DNA from: Myxococcus xanthus
GTDB lineage: Bacteria; Myxococcota; Myxococcia; Myxococcales; Myxococcaceae
Length of the DNA: 64,000 nucleotides
Assembly: GCF_900106535.1 (NCBI RefSeq)
Contig: NZ_FNOH01000018.1
Coordinates: 1 to 64,000 of the forward strand
Reading direction: 5' to 3'
Shown here: positions 8,320-17,519 of the stretch, one piece after another
How the letters are laid out: each line of letters starts with the position of its first letter
Numbering within the stretch: position 1 is the first letter of the stretch
Notes under the pieces: generated by a model
What the model saw: only the letters and a program-made list of their open reading frames with translations
Told to the model about the DNA's origin: nothing
Database searches by the model: none
Translations under genes and position numbers: made by a program

Positions 8320-9599
8320 CGCGGGTCCGGCCTCCCGTGCGGAAACAACGTCGTCATCGCCTCCGCGTTCCTTTCACTGGCGCCCGAAATACGGCCCACC
8401 GTCTCCAGCGCCTGGGCACCCAGGCTCGCGAGCCGCTCCGGTGATTCGAGCAGCGACACGAGCGCCTGCTCCAAGGCCGCGGCGTCCTGAACCTGGAGCC
8501 CACCCTGCCCTGTCAGCAACGCGACACTGTCCCGGAAGTTGTCCATGTGCGGCCCGTAGAGCACCGGCTTCCCCTGCCCCGCGGGCTCCAGGATGTTCTG
8601 CCCGCCGCGCGTCGTGAACGAGCCGCCGACGAACACCACCGTCGCCAGCCGGTAGGCCCTCGACAGCTCGCCGATGGTGTCCAGCACCACGACCTGGCCC
8701 CGCTCCGGATTGCCCTGCGAGCGCAGCCCCACGCTCAGTCCCGCCTCGCGCGCAAGCGTCACGATTCGCGCCGCCCGGTCCACGTACCTGGGGGCAATCA
8801 CCAACCGCAGCTCCGGCCACCGCTCGCGCAGCCGCGCGTACACCCCCAGGAGCTGGGCTTCCTCGCCCTCATGGGTGCTTCCGGCAATCCATACCCGCTC
8901 GCCCGGCGTCAGGCCCAGCGCCGTGCGAAGGTTCTCGTCCTCGGGCACCGGGCCCGCGGCGAGCGCGTCGAACTTCGTGTTCCCCGTCACCTTCACCCAG
9001 TCCGGCCTGGCACCGAGCTGCCGCGCACGGACGGCTTCGTCCTCCTCGCGCATGAGGAGGAGGTCCAAATCCCGCAGCGGGTTGCCGATGAGGCGGAACA
9101 GCGTCTGGTACTTCCCGACGTTCGCGGGCGAAAAGCGCCCGTTCGTCATCACCACTCGCGCCCCACCCCGCTTCGCCGCGCGGATGAGGTTGGGCCAGAT
9201 TTCGGTGTACTCCAGCACCAGTACGTCCGGACGGATGGCCCGGACCGCTCGCCGCGTCGCGCCCCAGAGGTCATAGGGCACGTAGACGACCCCGTCGATG
9301 TCGTTGGCCAGCCGGCCCTTCGCCATCGCGTAGCCGCTGTCCGTCATGGTCGACAGCAACAGGCGGCAGCCCGGGAAACGAGCCCGCAGCGGGCCGAACA
9401 TCGGCGAGAGGGCCAGCAGGTCCCCGGCGCTCGCGCCATGCAGCCAGAGGACGGGCCCGTCCCCGGGAGGCAGGTGGCTGTGCGGGCCATAGAAGCCCAA
9501 GCGCTCCATCAGCCCATGGCGCGTCTTCCGGTGCAGTGCGAGCACCGGGAACAGGACTGCGAAGAGCAGGTAGGTGACGAGGACGTAGAGGACGCGCAT
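8316..9599 (-). CDS. waaA: Kdo transferase WaaA (KdtA), Asp at the catalytic Glu
   Basis: 427 aa. Transfers 3-deoxy-D-manno-octulosonic acid from CMP-Kdo to lipid IVA at the cytoplasmic membrane. Residues 3-22 form the N-terminal membrane anchor. Family signatures: RLGFYGPH, HGASAGD, TEIWPNLI, VTGNTKFD, STHEGEE, FVGGSFTTRGGQNILEPAGQGKPVLYGPH. The motif usually written ASxGE reads ASAGD here, so residue 60 is Asp where, as I recall, the catalytic base is Glu (E31 in Aquifex). The number of Kdo residues added cannot be predicted. Confidence 0.93.
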   Translation of the reverse strand: MRVLYVLVTYLLFAVLFPVLALHRKTRHGLMERLGFYGPHSHLPPGDGPVLWLHGASAGDLLALSPMFGPLRARFPGCRLLLSTMTDSGYAMAKGRLANDIDGVVYVPYDLWGATRRAVRAIRPDVLVLEYTEIWPNLIRAAKRGGARVVMTNGRFSPANVGKYQTLFRLIGNPLRDLDLLLMREEDEAVRARQLGARPDWVKVTGNTKFDALAAGPVPEDENLRTALGLTPGERVWIAGSTHEGEEAQLLGVYARLRERWPELRLVIAPRYVDRAARIVTLAREAGLSVGLRSQGNPERGQVVVLDTIGELSRAYRLATVVFVGGSFTTRGGQNILEPAGQGKPVLYGPHMDNFRDSVALLTGQGGLQVQDAAALEQALVSLLESPERLASLGAQALETVGRISGASERNAEAMTTLFPHGRPDPR

Positions 9600-9621
9600 G
9601 GGCGGCTGGTCGCGCCGTCTA

Positions 9622-10791
9622 TCAGATGCCCGGCCCCGGGGGCAGCACGCGCACGGGGCTGGGCACCAACCAGGGCCGCCATTCCGTCCCGAAGAAGCGC
9701 CCGGGTGCCCGCACCCACACTTCCACCTGCGCCACCCCCGGCTCGGTCAGCTCGACGGACCGGCCGTCCGCCCCCAGGCGGGCGCTTCCCCACACCCGCA
9801 CCTGCACCGACTCCGCGTCGGGAAGCCCCGGGAGCCGGACGGTCAGCGTGTCGCCCACATGCGCTTCACGCCGCACACCGTCCAGGCCCTCCAATGCGAA
9901 GCCCCCAGGCTCCCCCAGGGCGCGGAAGGCGCACAGGGACTGACCACCGCCCAGGGCCCGGCTGACCTGCTCCGCCGCTTCCTTCGCGTCCGGGGGCAAC
10001 GGGAAGGGCACCTGTTCCGGTGGCAGGTACATGGCCAGGGATTCGAATACGGCCCGGTACGGCGGCAGGCCGTGTGCGTCATGTGCGCAGAACGCCACGC
10101 GCGGCCGCTCACTCGACAGCTCCAGGAAGCGGGCCGTGGGCTCCGACTCCGGCGCGACGAGCAACATCACGCCATGCACCGGGTTGGCCAGCGAGGCCCC
10201 CACCGCGGGCACCAGGCGACTCACCGGATTGCGCACCGCGTGCCGGAAGAAGGTGTCCGCCGAGTACAGCTCGAAGCCGGGCACCACCTTCGCGCTCGCC
10301 TCGTCCTTCCAGGGGTTGCGCTTCTGGACGGGGTGGGCCAGCACCGCCGTGCCTCCCGCCGCCGCCACGGCGCGCACCGCGTCGCCCGGCGGCATCCACG
10401 CGCGCATGCCCTCCAGCGGGCGCGACATGCCGAAGGCCACGAGGTGCCCGTCCGACGTCGAAATCTCCACGCCGGGCACCAACAGCACGCCCTGGACGTA
10501 AGCGGGCGCTCGGAGCGCGAAGTCGTTGTGGTCGGTGAGCACCACGAAGTCCAGGCCCGCCGCCTTCGCCGCCGCCGCCACCGCGTCCGGCGTGCCTCGC
10601 CCATCCGAACGCGTGGTGTGGACGTGGAAGGCCCCTCTCGCCCACCGGGGTGCTTCGTCCTTCGGGACCACCACGGGGTACCGCGCCATGGACGCCGAGA
10701 GCGCGAAGAAGCCCACGTACCCCAGGACCAGCAGCGCCAACCCCAGAACGGCCCGGAGCCCCTTCCCCACCGCTACCGTCAATCCGCTCAC
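9622..10791 (-). CDS. Membrane-anchored PHP-domain metallophosphoesterase-like protein
   Basis: 389 aa from a GTG at 10791 whose GTGA overlaps the msbA stop. Residues 11-31 form one transmembrane helix. The PHP domain follows: AFHVHTTRSDG with metal ligands H56 and H58, VLTDHND, PGVEIST, VLAHP, then FCAHDAH. The last 120 residues look like a beta-rich domain (SVQVRVWGS, QVEVWVRAPG). The topology puts the catalytic domain most likely in the periplasm. It is locked between msbA and waaA, so a role on LPS or a phosphorylated envelope sugar is attractive, but no substrate can be named. Confidence 0.8.
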   Translation of the reverse strand: MSGLTVAVGKGLRAVLGLALLVLGYVGFFALSASMARYPVVVPKDEAPRWARGAFHVHTTRSDGRGTPDAVAAAAKAAGLDFVVLTDHNDFALRAPAYVQGVLLVPGVEISTSDGHLVAFGMSRPLEGMRAWMPPGDAVRAVAAAGGTAVLAHPVQKRNPWKDEASAKVVPGFELYSADTFFRHAVRNPVSRLVPAVGASLANPVHGVMLLVAPESEPTARFLELSSERPRVAFCAHDAHGLPPYRAVFESLAMYLPPEQVPFPLPPDAKEAAEQVSRALGGGQSLCAFRALGEPGGFALEGLDGVRREAHVGDTLTVRLPGLPDAESVQVRVWGSARLGADGRSVELTEPGVAQVEVWVRAPGRFFGTEWRPWLVPSPVRVLPPGPGI

Positions 10792-12572
10792 GCCGCGCCT
10801 CGCTCCGAGGAGCCCTCCGTCTGCATCCTCCACAGCGCCGCATACCGCCCGCCTCGCTGGAGCAACTCCGCGTGCGAGCCACTCTCGACGACGCGCCCCG
10901 CCTCCATCACGTTGAGGACGTCCGCGTTCACCACCGTGGACAGCCGGTGCGCAATCACCAGCGCCGTGCGGCCTGGAAGGACCGCCGCCAGCGCCGCCTG
11001 CACTTCGCGCTCGCTCTCCGGGTCGAGGCTGCTGGTCGCTTCGTCCAGCACCAGCACGGGCGCCTGCGCCAGCACCGCGCGGGCGATGCACAACCGCTGG
11101 CGCTGGCCTCCACTGAGCGCCACGCCCCGCTCGCCGATGCGCGTGTCATAGCCTTCGGGTAGTGCGCGGATGAAGCCGTCCGCGTGCGCCACCTTCGCCG
11201 CGGCCTCCACCTCTTCCCGCGTGGCGTCCGGCCTCGCGTAGCGCAGGTTGTCCAGCACCGTGCCGTGGAACAGCAGCGGCTCCTGCGTCACCAGCGCGAA
11301 CTGGGCCCGGACGCTCGTGGCCGTGTACCGGTCCGCGTCCACACCATCCAGGAGGAGCTGGCCCTTCTGTGGCCGCTCGAAGCGCAGCAGCAGCGATGTC
11401 ACCGTGCTCTTGCCTCCGCCGCTGCCACCCACCAGCGCCGTCACCTGCCCCGCCTTCAGCTCCAGCGTCAGGCCGTCCAGCGCGGGCCGCTCTCCATAGG
11501 CGAATCGCACGCCCTCGAACTGGATGCTCCGCGACAGGGTCGGCGCGGGCACCGCGTCCGGCGCGTCCTCCACTGGGTGCTTCATGTCGAGCAGCGAGAA
11601 AAGTCGCTCACCCGCCGCGCCCGCCTGCACCGCGAACTGCGTCACCCGGCCCAGGTCCTTCACCGGCTGGTACACCAGGATGACCGCCGTCAGCAGCGAG
11701 AGCAGCGCCTCCGGCTCCATCAGCCGCGCGCTCGCCGCATACGCCAGTGCGCCCGCCAGTGCCGCCGCGGCCAGCACCTCCATCAGCCCTGGCACCGCGC
11801 CACGCGCCCACGCCGCGCTCACCACCGCCTTCTCGTGCGCCTGCGCGAAGGCGGAGAAGCGAGCCAGCTCCGCCGCCTGCCCGTTGAAGGCCTGGATGGT
11901 GCGCAGACCGCCCAGCCCTTCGTGGAGCTGCCCCGCCAGGTTGCCGAGCTGCGTCTGGCCTTCCCGCGTGCGCTTGAGCACCTTGCGCGTCAGCTTCGAG
12001 GCCGGCAGCGCCGCCAGCGGAATCACCAGCAACATGAGGCCGCCCAACATCGGGCTCATCGCCAGCGCCACGCCCGCCAGGATGATGACCTGGAGGGTGT
12101 CGCGCAGGTACGAGCCCACCGTGTACATGGCCGCCGCTTCCACGGCGCTGACGTCCGAGGAGAAGCGGCTGAGCAGGTCCCCCATCCGCTCGCGCGCGAG
12201 CTGGGCGGGCGACAGCGCGGTGAGGCGCTGGAACAGGTCGCGCCGCAGGTCCTTCACCACGCGCTGCGCGAACAGGCCCATGAAATAGAACTGCGCCAGG
12301 TACCCCACGCCCTTCGCAGCGCCAACGATGACCATCACCAGCGGGAAGCCCCACAGGGCCGCCTCGCGGGGCAGGTCCGCCAACCAGGGCACGCGCTGCG
12401 CGCTGGCGAAGCCTTCTTCACCGCCCGACAGCAGGAAGCGCAGCGCCGGGCCCGTGAGATACGCGTACGCGCCCGTCGTCAGACCCACCGCCGCCATGCC
12501 GACGAAGGCGAGCAGGAGTACACCGAAATGCGGGCGCGCATAGCGCAACAACCGCCAGAGAATCGAATGCAT
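10788..12572 (-). CDS. msbA: MsbA-type lipid A/LPS ABC exporter
   Basis: 594 aa half-transporter: about six transmembrane helices over residues 1-310, then the ATPase. Walker A GGSGGGKST, Q-loop TQEPLLF, signature LSGGQRQR, Walker B VLVLDEATSSLD and H-loop IAHRLS are all present. It works as a homodimer that flips Kdo-lipid A to the periplasmic leaflet. The surrounding lpx, waa and heptose genes support MsbA over a generic exporter. It starts 2 bp after the upstream regulator gene stops. Confidence 0.9.
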   Translation of the reverse strand: MHSILWRLLRYARPHFGVLLLAFVGMAAVGLTTGAYAYLTGPALRFLLSGGEEGFASAQRVPWLADLPREAALWGFPLVMVIVGAAKGVGYLAQFYFMGLFAQRVVKDLRRDLFQRLTALSPAQLARERMGDLLSRFSSDVSAVEAAAMYTVGSYLRDTLQVIILAGVALAMSPMLGGLMLLVIPLAALPASKLTRKVLKRTREGQTQLGNLAGQLHEGLGGLRTIQAFNGQAAELARFSAFAQAHEKAVVSAAWARGAVPGLMEVLAAAALAGALAYAASARLMEPEALLSLLTAVILVYQPVKDLGRVTQFAVQAGAAGERLFSLLDMKHPVEDAPDAVPAPTLSRSIQFEGVRFAYGERPALDGLTLELKAGQVTALVGGSGGGKSTVTSLLLRFERPQKGQLLLDGVDADRYTATSVRAQFALVTQEPLLFHGTVLDNLRYARPDATREEVEAAAKVAHADGFIRALPEGYDTRIGERGVALSGGQRQRLCIARAVLAQAPVLVLDEATSSLDPESEREVQAALAAVLPGRTALVIAHRLSTVVNADVLNVMEAGRVVESGSHAELLQRGGRYAALWRMQTEGSSERGAA

Positions 12573-12574
12573 CG

Positions 12575-14467
12575 CTAGCGCCCCACCTTGCGCAACGCCG
12601 CCTTCGCGAGCTGGGAGTACGGGTTGTACTCCAGCACCCGCTGCAGCTTCTTCCGCGCCAACGGCGCGTCTCCCAGGTCCATGTCGATGATGGCCGAGAT
12701 GATGTGCAACCGCTCCACGTATGGCCCCAGCGACAGCGCCTTCTTCAGCACCTGCTGCGCCTTCTGCGCCCGCACCATCGGCGCCCCCGTGGGCATCCGG
12801 TACGTCGCCCAGGCGAGGAAGGGGTAGTACTCCGGCTCGTCCGGATTGAGCGACACCGCTTCCTCGAAGGCCTTCGCCGCCAGCGGGAAGTCGCGGCGCT
12901 TCAGGGCGGACTCGCCCCGGCGCAGCGCGATTTCCGCATCCACGACCACCGCCGCGTTCCGCCCCACGTCCATCCGGCTGAAGAGGTACTGGAGGTAGGC
13001 CTTGCGCTTCTCCTCCACGCTCAGCACCCGGTACGACGCGGACAGCCGGTCCTGCACCAACTCCAGCAGGTCCTTCAGGTCGGAGATGTCGAACTCGGCG
13101 TAGGTGTCCGGATGAAAGCGCATCGCCGTCTCGTGATAGGCGCGCTCCACCGCCTCCGCGTCCGCCGCGATGTCCAGCCCCAGCCCTCCGAAGTAGCTGC
13201 GGGTGATGATGCGCAGCGCTTCCTCACGCAGCGAGGCCGCTGTCTCGGGCGGCAGGGCCTTGCGCTTGCGCGGCGCGATCCGGTCCGGCAGCACCGCCGC
13301 GGACAGCACGTCCGTGCCCGTGGCCACGGGCGTCGAGGAGAACGTCACCCCACCCGTCAGCTTCAGGAACCACAGCAGCGAGTACGCCATGCGCAGCTCG
13401 CCACGCCCGTGCGCCAGCAGGTCCTTCAGCGCGATGCGGCCGTTGACCTGCATGGCGATCTTCAGGTCGTCCGTGTCCAGCCCCATGGCCTGCAGGTCGC
13501 GCCCGAACTCTTGTGAGCGCACTGGGTAGTCGCCCATGTGCGCCCGCAGCGCGCCCGCCATCACCCTCATGGTAAAGCAGCGGCGCGCGCCATCCAGCAC
13601 CGGCGCCAGCGGCGGAACCTCCACCGACGCGACCTCCGACGTGAATTCGTCTCCCGCGTAGAAGGCGTAGCGGCCCTCGCGCATCCCCAGCACCCGCTCC
13701 ACCCTGTCCCGGTTGTAGTCGCGCAAGAGCTGCAGCAGTTCCTCGCCCGCCGCCTCCACGCCCGCGTCCGCGAGCGCCGCGCCGATGCGCAGACCGGAGT
13801 CCAGCGCCTCCGTCACCCGCTGCGCCTGCTGCGGGTTGAGCACGTTCCGGGCAAGCAGGTAGCCAGGCAGCGAGTCCGCTTTCGCCGTGGAGTCATAGCT
13901 CACGGACCCGCCGCGCAAGAAGTACACGCGCCGGCTCAAGCCCCGGTGCGCCACCACGAGCACACCATCCCGGCGCAACCGATAGATGGAGTGGAACAGC
14001 GCCGGCAGGGGGTGGCCCTTCAGCGCGCCTGAATTGACGGCGGGCCGGGACAGCGTGGCCGCCAGCCCGGTGAGCTGCACCGCCTGCGCCGCGCGCACCA
14101 GAGCCTCCAGCCGGGGCACCAGCTCGCCCGGCTTGAGCGGGTCCGAGACATAGGCGTTCACCTTGAGGTCCAGCACCGAGCTCACGCCCCGCGCGCGCCC
14201 CAGGTGTCCCTTGTCGATGGCGACAATGGGCACCCTGCCACCCTGTCCGTGGCCTCGGATGAGATGCACCACGTGTGCGCCTTCCACGCGCGGAAGGTCC
14301 ACCGACAGCACCACCACGTCCGGGTTGTCCGCCGCGAAGTGCTCCAACGCCGTCACCGGATCGTTCACCGCGCGAACGGTGTACCCAGCCTGGGAGAGCA
14401 GGCCTTTGAGGTGCTCGAGCGTGGGGGGATGGCTCTCGGCGAGCAGAAGCGTCTTCAAGGGGGCCAC
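12575..14467 (-). CDS. Receiver, DUF4388-like and J-domain-like TPR protein
   Basis: 630 aa, GTG start. Residues 1-125 resemble a receiver: D57 in VDLP is at the phosphoacceptor position and DPLKP holds the conserved lysine, but the acidic pair is reduced to one glutamate (E11). The middle (about 150-400) resembles DUF4388 effector modules found in gliding bacteria. Around 430-490 is a J-like helix hairpin with HPD (AMRFHPDTY). The C-terminus carries TPR-like repeats (AAKAFEEAVSLNPDEPEYY). First gene of the lipid A/core operon, so possibly its regulator or an assembly scaffold. Function unknown. Confidence 0.72.
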   Translation of the reverse strand: MAPLKTLLLAESHPPTLEHLKGLLSQAGYTVRAVNDPVTALEHFAADNPDVVVLSVDLPRVEGAHVVHLIRGHGQGGRVPIVAIDKGHLGRARGVSSVLDLKVNAYVSDPLKPGELVPRLEALVRAAQAVQLTGLAATLSRPAVNSGALKGHPLPALFHSIYRLRRDGVLVVAHRGLSRRVYFLRGGSVSYDSTAKADSLPGYLLARNVLNPQQAQRVTEALDSGLRIGAALADAGVEAAGEELLQLLRDYNRDRVERVLGMREGRYAFYAGDEFTSEVASVEVPPLAPVLDGARRCFTMRVMAGALRAHMGDYPVRSQEFGRDLQAMGLDTDDLKIAMQVNGRIALKDLLAHGRGELRMAYSLLWFLKLTGGVTFSSTPVATGTDVLSAAVLPDRIAPRKRKALPPETAASLREEALRIITRSYFGGLGLDIAADAEAVERAYHETAMRFHPDTYAEFDISDLKDLLELVQDRLSASYRVLSVEEKRKAYLQYLFSRMDVGRNAAVVVDAEIALRRGESALKRRDFPLAAKAFEEAVSLNPDEPEYYPFLAWATYRMPTGAPMVRAQKAQQVLKKALSLGPYVERLHIISAIIDMDLGDAPLARKKLQRVLEYNPYSQLAKAALRKVGR

Positions 14468-14517
14468 AGTCTACACCTTCACCCGCGCCCGCATCAGGTA
14501 CGATGCGCGACTCTCAC

Positions 14518-15669
14518 ATGACGAATCCACCCCGCATCCTCGTCGTCGCCGGCGAGGCGTCAGGCGATACCCACGCCGCCGAGCTCGTCGCCGCCCTCCG
14601 GGCCCGCCGTCCCGACCTCACCTTCTTTGGCATGGGCGGTGCCCGCCTGGCCGCCCAGGGAGTGGAGCTGCTCTTCGACGCCCGGGAGGTGTCCGTCATG
14701 GGCATCACCGAGGTCCTGCCCCGGATTCCCCGCATCCTTCAAATCCTGAAGGGCCTGGCCGAGGCCGCCGCCGAGCGCAAACCGGACGTCGCCATCCTGG
14801 TGGACATCCCTGACTTCAACCTGCGCCTGGCCAAGAAACTCAAGGCGCTGGGGGTCCCCGTCGCCTACTACGTGTCGCCCATGATCTGGGCCTGGCGCCG
14901 GGGTCGGGTGCGCACCATCAAACGGTTGGTGGACCGGATGCTCTGCATCCTCCCGTTCGAGGAAGACTTCTACCGGGAGGCCGGCGTCAGCGCTCGCTAC
15001 GTCGGCAGCCCGGTGGTGGAGCAGGTTCCCTCACCGGATACGGCCACGGCCTTCCGCGAGCGGCTGGGGCTGTCGAAGGACGCCCCCACACTCGCGCTGC
15101 TGCCCGGCAGCCGGATGGGCGAAATCCGCCGTCTGCTTCCCGACATGGTGGAGGCGGCGAAACGCCTCTCCGCCGAGCGGCCCGGACTCCAGGTCGTCGT
15201 CCCCCTCGCGCCCACCATCGACCGGGAGGAAATCACGTCCCGCTTCGAAGGCAGTGGCGTGACGCCCATCCTGGTAGAGGGACGGGCACCCGAGGTCGTG
15301 GGCGCCAGTGACGCCGCGGTGGTGGCCTCCGGTACCGCCGTCCTGGAAGCCGGGCTGATGCAGCGCCCCCTGGTGGTCGTCTACCGTGTGTCACTCATCA
15401 CGTACTGGGTGGGCCGGTTGATGCTGAAGGTGGCCTTCGTGTCCCTCATCAACCTGCTGGCGGGCCGACGCGTCGTCCCCGAGCTGCTCCAGGGGGAGAT
15501 GACGCCCGAGCGCATCGCCGAGGAGGTCCGCCGCGTCTGGATACCCGGTGCTCCCCGGGAGGAGATGCTCCAGGGGTTGGCGGAGATGCGCGGCCGGCTG
15601 GGCGAGACGGGCGCGGCCACCCGGGCGGCGGAGTCCGTACTGGAGCTGCTGCCCCCGGGCCGCGTTTAG
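14518..15669 (+). CDS. lpxB: Lipid-A-disaccharide synthase
   Basis: 383 aa GT19 enzyme. Condenses UDP-2,3-diacylglucosamine with lipid X to give the disaccharide, peripherally at the inner membrane. Signatures: VAGEASGDTHAAELV near the start, FFGMGGARLAAQG, VLVDIPDFNLRLAK, YYVSPMIWAW and LLPGSRMGEI. An ATG 15 bp further upstream exists, but MTNPPRILVVAGEASGD is the usual N-terminus. Divergent from the msbA operon across 50 bp, with LpxI, which makes lipid X, encoded 3 kb away. Confidence 0.95.
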   Translation: MTNPPRILVVAGEASGDTHAAELVAALRARRPDLTFFGMGGARLAAQGVELLFDAREVSVMGITEVLPRIPRILQILKGLAEAAAERKPDVAILVDIPDFNLRLAKKLKALGVPVAYYVSPMIWAWRRGRVRTIKRLVDRMLCILPFEEDFYREAGVSARYVGSPVVEQVPSPDTATAFRERLGLSKDAPTLALLPGSRMGEIRRLLPDMVEAAKRLSAERPGLQVVVPLAPTIDREEITSRFEGSGVTPILVEGRAPEVVGASDAAVVASGTAVLEAGLMQRPLVVVYRVSLITYWVGRLMLKVAFVSLINLLAGRRVVPELLQGEMTPERIAEEVRRVWIPGAPREEMLQGLAEMRGRLGETGAATRAAESVLELLPPGRV

Positions 15670-15686
15670 GGTATGTCGGCCGGGTC

Positions 15687-16391
15687 ATGAACCCAGCCCT
15701 GGTCTGCATCCCCACGTACAACGAGCGGGAAAACATCGAGGCCATCGTCCAGGCGGTGCTGGAGACCGACCCCCGGGTCGACATCCTCATCGTGGACGAC
15801 AATTCGCCCGATGGCACAGGGCAACTCGCGGATGGGCTCGCCGCACAGGATTCGCGCGTGCGCGTCCTCCACCGCGAGAAGAAGGAGGGCCTGGGCCGCG
15901 CCTACCTCGCCGCGTTCCGTTGGGCCCTGGCCGAGCAGTACACGTACATCCTGGAGATGGACGCCGACTTCAGCCACGACCCGCGCTACCTGCCCGGCAT
16001 CCTGGATGCGGCCGAGGCTGGCGCGGACCTGGTGCTCGGCTCGCGCTACGTCACGGGCGGCGGCACGGTGAACTGGGGCGTGGGGCGGCAGCTCATCAGC
16101 CGCGGTGGCAGCCTCTACGCACGGTCGATTCTGGGCGTGGGCATCCAGGACCTCACCGGCGGCTTCAAGTGCTTCCACCGCCGGGTGCTGGAGGCCATCG
16201 ACCTGGATTCGGTGAAGAGCACCGGTTACGCGTTTCAAATCGAGCTGACCTACCGCACGCTGCGCAAAGGCTTCACCGTGCGCGAAGTGCCCATCGTCTT
16301 CGAGGACCGGCGCGTGGGTCACTCCAAGATGAGCAAGAAAATCTTCGCCGAGGCTCTCACCATGGTGTGGAAGCTGCGGCTCACGGTGTAA
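15687..16391 (+). CDS. Polyprenol-phosphate mannosyltransferase-like GT2 enzyme
   Basis: 234 aa GT2 enzyme of the dolichol-phosphate-mannose synthase type. IPTYNERENI opens the fold, VDDNSPDGT binds the nucleotide, and the DxD motif is D92-A-D94 in EMDADFSHDPRYL. LTGGFKCFHRR and RVGHSKMS are family-typical. There is no C-terminal membrane domain, so it is the soluble single-domain form. It would charge a polyprenyl phosphate with a hexose for periplasmic glycosylation. It follows lpxB by 17 bp and precedes marC by 12 bp. Confidence 0.88.
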   Translation: MNPALVCIPTYNERENIEAIVQAVLETDPRVDILIVDDNSPDGTGQLADGLAAQDSRVRVLHREKKEGLGRAYLAAFRWALAEQYTYILEMDADFSHDPRYLPGILDAAEAGADLVLGSRYVTGGGTVNWGVGRQLISRGGSLYARSILGVGIQDLTGGFKCFHRRVLEAIDLDSVKSTGYAFQIELTYRTLRKGFTVREVPIVFEDRRVGHSKMSKKIFAEALTMVWKLRLTV

Positions 16392-16403
16392 GCCCAGGCT
16401 GTC

Positions 16404-17030
16404 ATGCCGGAATACGCGTCGCTGTTCCTCGTCTCGCTGTCGGCCATCTTCTTCGTGGTGGACCCCATTGGCGTCGTCCCGCTGTTCCTGGCGATGACGG
16501 CCGGGGACTCGCAGGAGAAGGTGCGCCGCACTGCCATGCGCGCCTGCCTGGTGGCCTGCGGGATGATGCTGTTCTTCGCCCTCTTCGGCGGCGTCATCTT
16601 CAAGGTGTTCGGCGTGTCGCTGGGCGCCTTCCGGGTGGCCGGTGGCATCCTGCTGCTCATCACCGCGTTGGACATGCTTCGCGCCCGCCCGGCGGAGACG
16701 CGCACCACGCCGTCCGAGGAACAGGAAGGCGTGGTGAAGGAGGACGTGGCCATCGTCCCCCTCGCCATTCCACTGCTGGCGGGCCCGGGCGCCATCGCCA
16801 CCGCCATGGTGCTGATGGCCAAGGGCGACACGCTCGTCTCCGCCATCCCCGTGCTGGCCGCCGTCGTGCTGACGTTCGTGGCCAGCTACTTCATCCTCCG
16901 CGCCTCCGGGCTCATCCAGCGCGTGCTGCGCCAATCCGGCGTGGCCATCGTCGAGCGGGTGATGGGACTCATCCTGGCCGCCATCGCGGTGCAGTTCATC
17001 GCGGACGGTGGCAAGGAGCTGTTCAAGTAG
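16404..17030 (+). CDS. MarC family integral membrane protein
   Basis: 208 aa with about six transmembrane helices. VDPIGVVPLFLAMT near the N-terminus and PLAIPLLAGPGAIATAMVLM in the second half are the paired MarC signatures. Despite the name, MarC is not a proven drug-resistance transporter and its substrate is unknown. Its last 8 bases overlap the 3' end of the convergent lipoprotein gene. Confidence 0.9.
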   Translation: MPEYASLFLVSLSAIFFVVDPIGVVPLFLAMTAGDSQEKVRRTAMRACLVACGMMLFFALFGGVIFKVFGVSLGAFRVAGGILLLITALDMLRARPAETRTTPSEEQEGVVKEDVAIVPLAIPLLAGPGAIATAMVLMAKGDTLVSAIPVLAAVVLTFVASYFILRASGLIQRVLRQSGVAIVERVMGLILAAIAVQFIADGGKELFK

Positions 17031-17490
17031 GTCCGGGGATGGCCACCCACTCTGGGCCCTTGCGCTTCAGCAGGCCCTGCGGCTTGCCCTCCAGTGACAG
17101 CTCGTCGTGGCTGGCGCGGTGCGCGTCGTACGCGTAGCCGTCCTGGATCTCCTGCAGGTACACCACCACCGCGTCGAGCACGTTCTCCTGCACCACCTTG
17201 AAGGTGGCGTCGCCACAACTGGGCGCGTCACCGGAGAAGAAGCGCTCCAGCATCGCCTCCTCCGGACGGCGTACGTACACCACCACCGGCGCGGGCTCAT
17301 CGCGACCGGCCGCGACGACTTCGCGGACGACCTGGGATGGCACCGGCTCCCGCAGCAGCCGGTGCACGAGCTCACACTTCTCAGCCTCCACGCCCTGACG
17401 CTCCGCGAGACGCGCCTGGTGCGCGCATCCCGTGCTCCCCAGCACCCCCAGCCCGAGCAACGCCCATGCCTTCTGGTGGAATCGGTCCAT
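17023..17490 (-). CDS. Hypothetical lipoprotein
   Basis: 155 aa. A hydrophobic signal ends in LGSTGC with the lipobox cysteine at C22, followed by AHQARLAERQGVEAEKCELVHRLL. I do not recognise the mature domain. ATG 17490 is chosen because it begins a clean lipoprotein signal. It lies 29 bp downstream of the OmpA-family gene, so both may act at the outer membrane, and it converges on marC with an 8-bp overlap. Confidence 0.7.
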   Translation of the reverse strand: MDRFHQKAWALLGLGVLGSTGCAHQARLAERQGVEAEKCELVHRLLREPVPSQVVREVVAAGRDEPAPVVVYVRRPEEAMLERFFSGDAPSCGDATFKVVQENVLDAVVVYLQEIQDGYAYDAHRASHDELSLEGKPQGLLKRKGPEWVAIPGPT

Positions 17491-17519
17491 GCGTCCTTTC
17501 CTCTCCCTCGATGACTGCG

